A DNA stretch of 5,899 nucleotides, taken from the NCBI GenBank assembly GCA_030018555.1, contig JASEHY010000090.1, positions 1 through 5,899 of the forward strand. The letters are read 5' to 3'. This DNA comes from Planctomycetota bacterium (GTDB taxonomy: Bacteria > Planctomycetota > MHYJ01 > JACQXL01). The notes beneath the pieces are model-generated. The model had not been told where the DNA came from and did no database searches. It was given only the letters and a program-made list of their open reading frames with translations. A program made the position numbers and the translations under genes. This document shows positions 5,782 through 5,899 of the stretch, in pieces (the first letter of the stretch is position 1; each line of letters opens with the position of its first letter).

Positions 5782-5888
5782 CAGTAGACGGTTCTAACAG
5801 ATTAACCGGCTTACTACTGGGTCTTCAAGTAGCGGTGCGATTTACCCGTTCCGGGTTCTGCTTCGCATCCTGAGGATGCTCTGCATCC
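5782..5888. other. hairpin-rich non-coding region upstream of phaE, possible structured leader or repeat end
   Basis: Three sets of inverted repeats fill this stretch. First, an outer stem CAGTAG (5782-5787)/CTACTG (5814-5819) encloses an inner stem CGGTT (5789-5793)/AACCG (5804-5808). Second, ACCCG (5844-5848)/CGGGT (5852-5856) has a 3-nt loop. Third, alternating GCATCC (5865-5870), GGATGC (5874-5879) and GCATCC (5883-5888) can pair in two mutually exclusive ways. It looks more GC-rich than the surrounding intergenic DNA. I do not recognise a known riboswitch. It could be a 5' leader of the pha operon or the edge of a dispersed element that continues past the window. Confidence 0.45.
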
Positions 5889-5899
5889 GAAGGGTCGCT

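Noticed and set aside
5589..5873. Plus-strand open frame of 94 codons over the phaE start and the upstream region
   Set aside because: About 60% is antisense to phaE, the rest runs through the hairpin-rich stretch, and the translation resembles no known protein.
5825..5899. Minus-strand open frame entering from the right edge and ending in TGA at 5825-5827, possibly the tail of an upstream gene
   Set aside because: Only 24 codons are visible, and they run through alternating inverted repeats. The other minus-strand frames are also short and equally unconvincing, so a coding call cannot be supported.
5759..5899. Sigma70 promoter for phaE
   Set aside because: A TTGAAG is present on the minus strand (5823-5828), but the hexamer 17 nt downstream, TTAATC, is a poor -10.

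Overview
All seven protein genes lie on the minus strand, so the window reads from its right end to its left: phaE, phaC, phaJ, a GbsR/MarR-type regulator, a metallo-beta-lactamase (MBL) hydrolase, rfbF and a truncated rfbG. The DNA is AT-rich. Most starts have AGGAGG-like ribosome binding sites, and one strong sigma70-type promoter is visible. This fits a bacterium that stores polyhydroxyalkanoate (PHA) and makes a CDP-linked deoxysugar for a surface glycan, probably Gram-negative and possibly an uncultured lineage. The sequence alone does not fix the phylum.

Right part (about 3137-5758): a tight PHA operon. PhaE and PhaC together form a class III PHA synthase. Only 2 nt separate the two genes, and the phaC ribosome binding site lies in the last codons of phaE. 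PhaJ, an (R)-specific enoyl-CoA hydratase of the MaoC family, follows after 31 nt and could feed (R)-3-hydroxyacyl-CoA from fatty-acid oxidation into the synthase. Upstream of phaE (5759-5899) lies a non-coding stretch packed with inverted repeats, possibly a structured leader or the end of a dispersed repeat.

Middle (2340-3136): a winged-helix regulator of the GbsR group has its own promoter (TTGACA, 17 nt, TATATT). A perfect 7+7 inverted repeat sits on the predicted start site. Further down its leader is a cluster of GTTAC/GTAAC half-sites. The same 9-mer, ATTGTAACC, recurs on the far side of the gene, between the regulator and the MBL gene, inside an 8-bp periodic repeat. These are the best candidates for regulatory sequence in the window.

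Left part (1-2339): an MBL hydrolase resembling RNase Z but too short to carry its tRNA-binding arm, then rfbF (glucose-1-phosphate cytidylyltransferase) and rfbG (CDP-glucose 4,6-dehydratase), which overlap by 13 nt. RfbF and RfbG perform the first two steps from glucose 1-phosphate to CDP-4-keto-6-deoxyglucose, the precursor of 3,6-dideoxyhexoses and related sugars. rfbG runs off the left edge after 260 codons. Nothing here clearly amounts to an unknown system; the noteworthy items are the operator-like repeats, the structured region upstream of phaE, an internal repeat in PhaE and an unusual residue in the RfbF nucleotide-binding loop.
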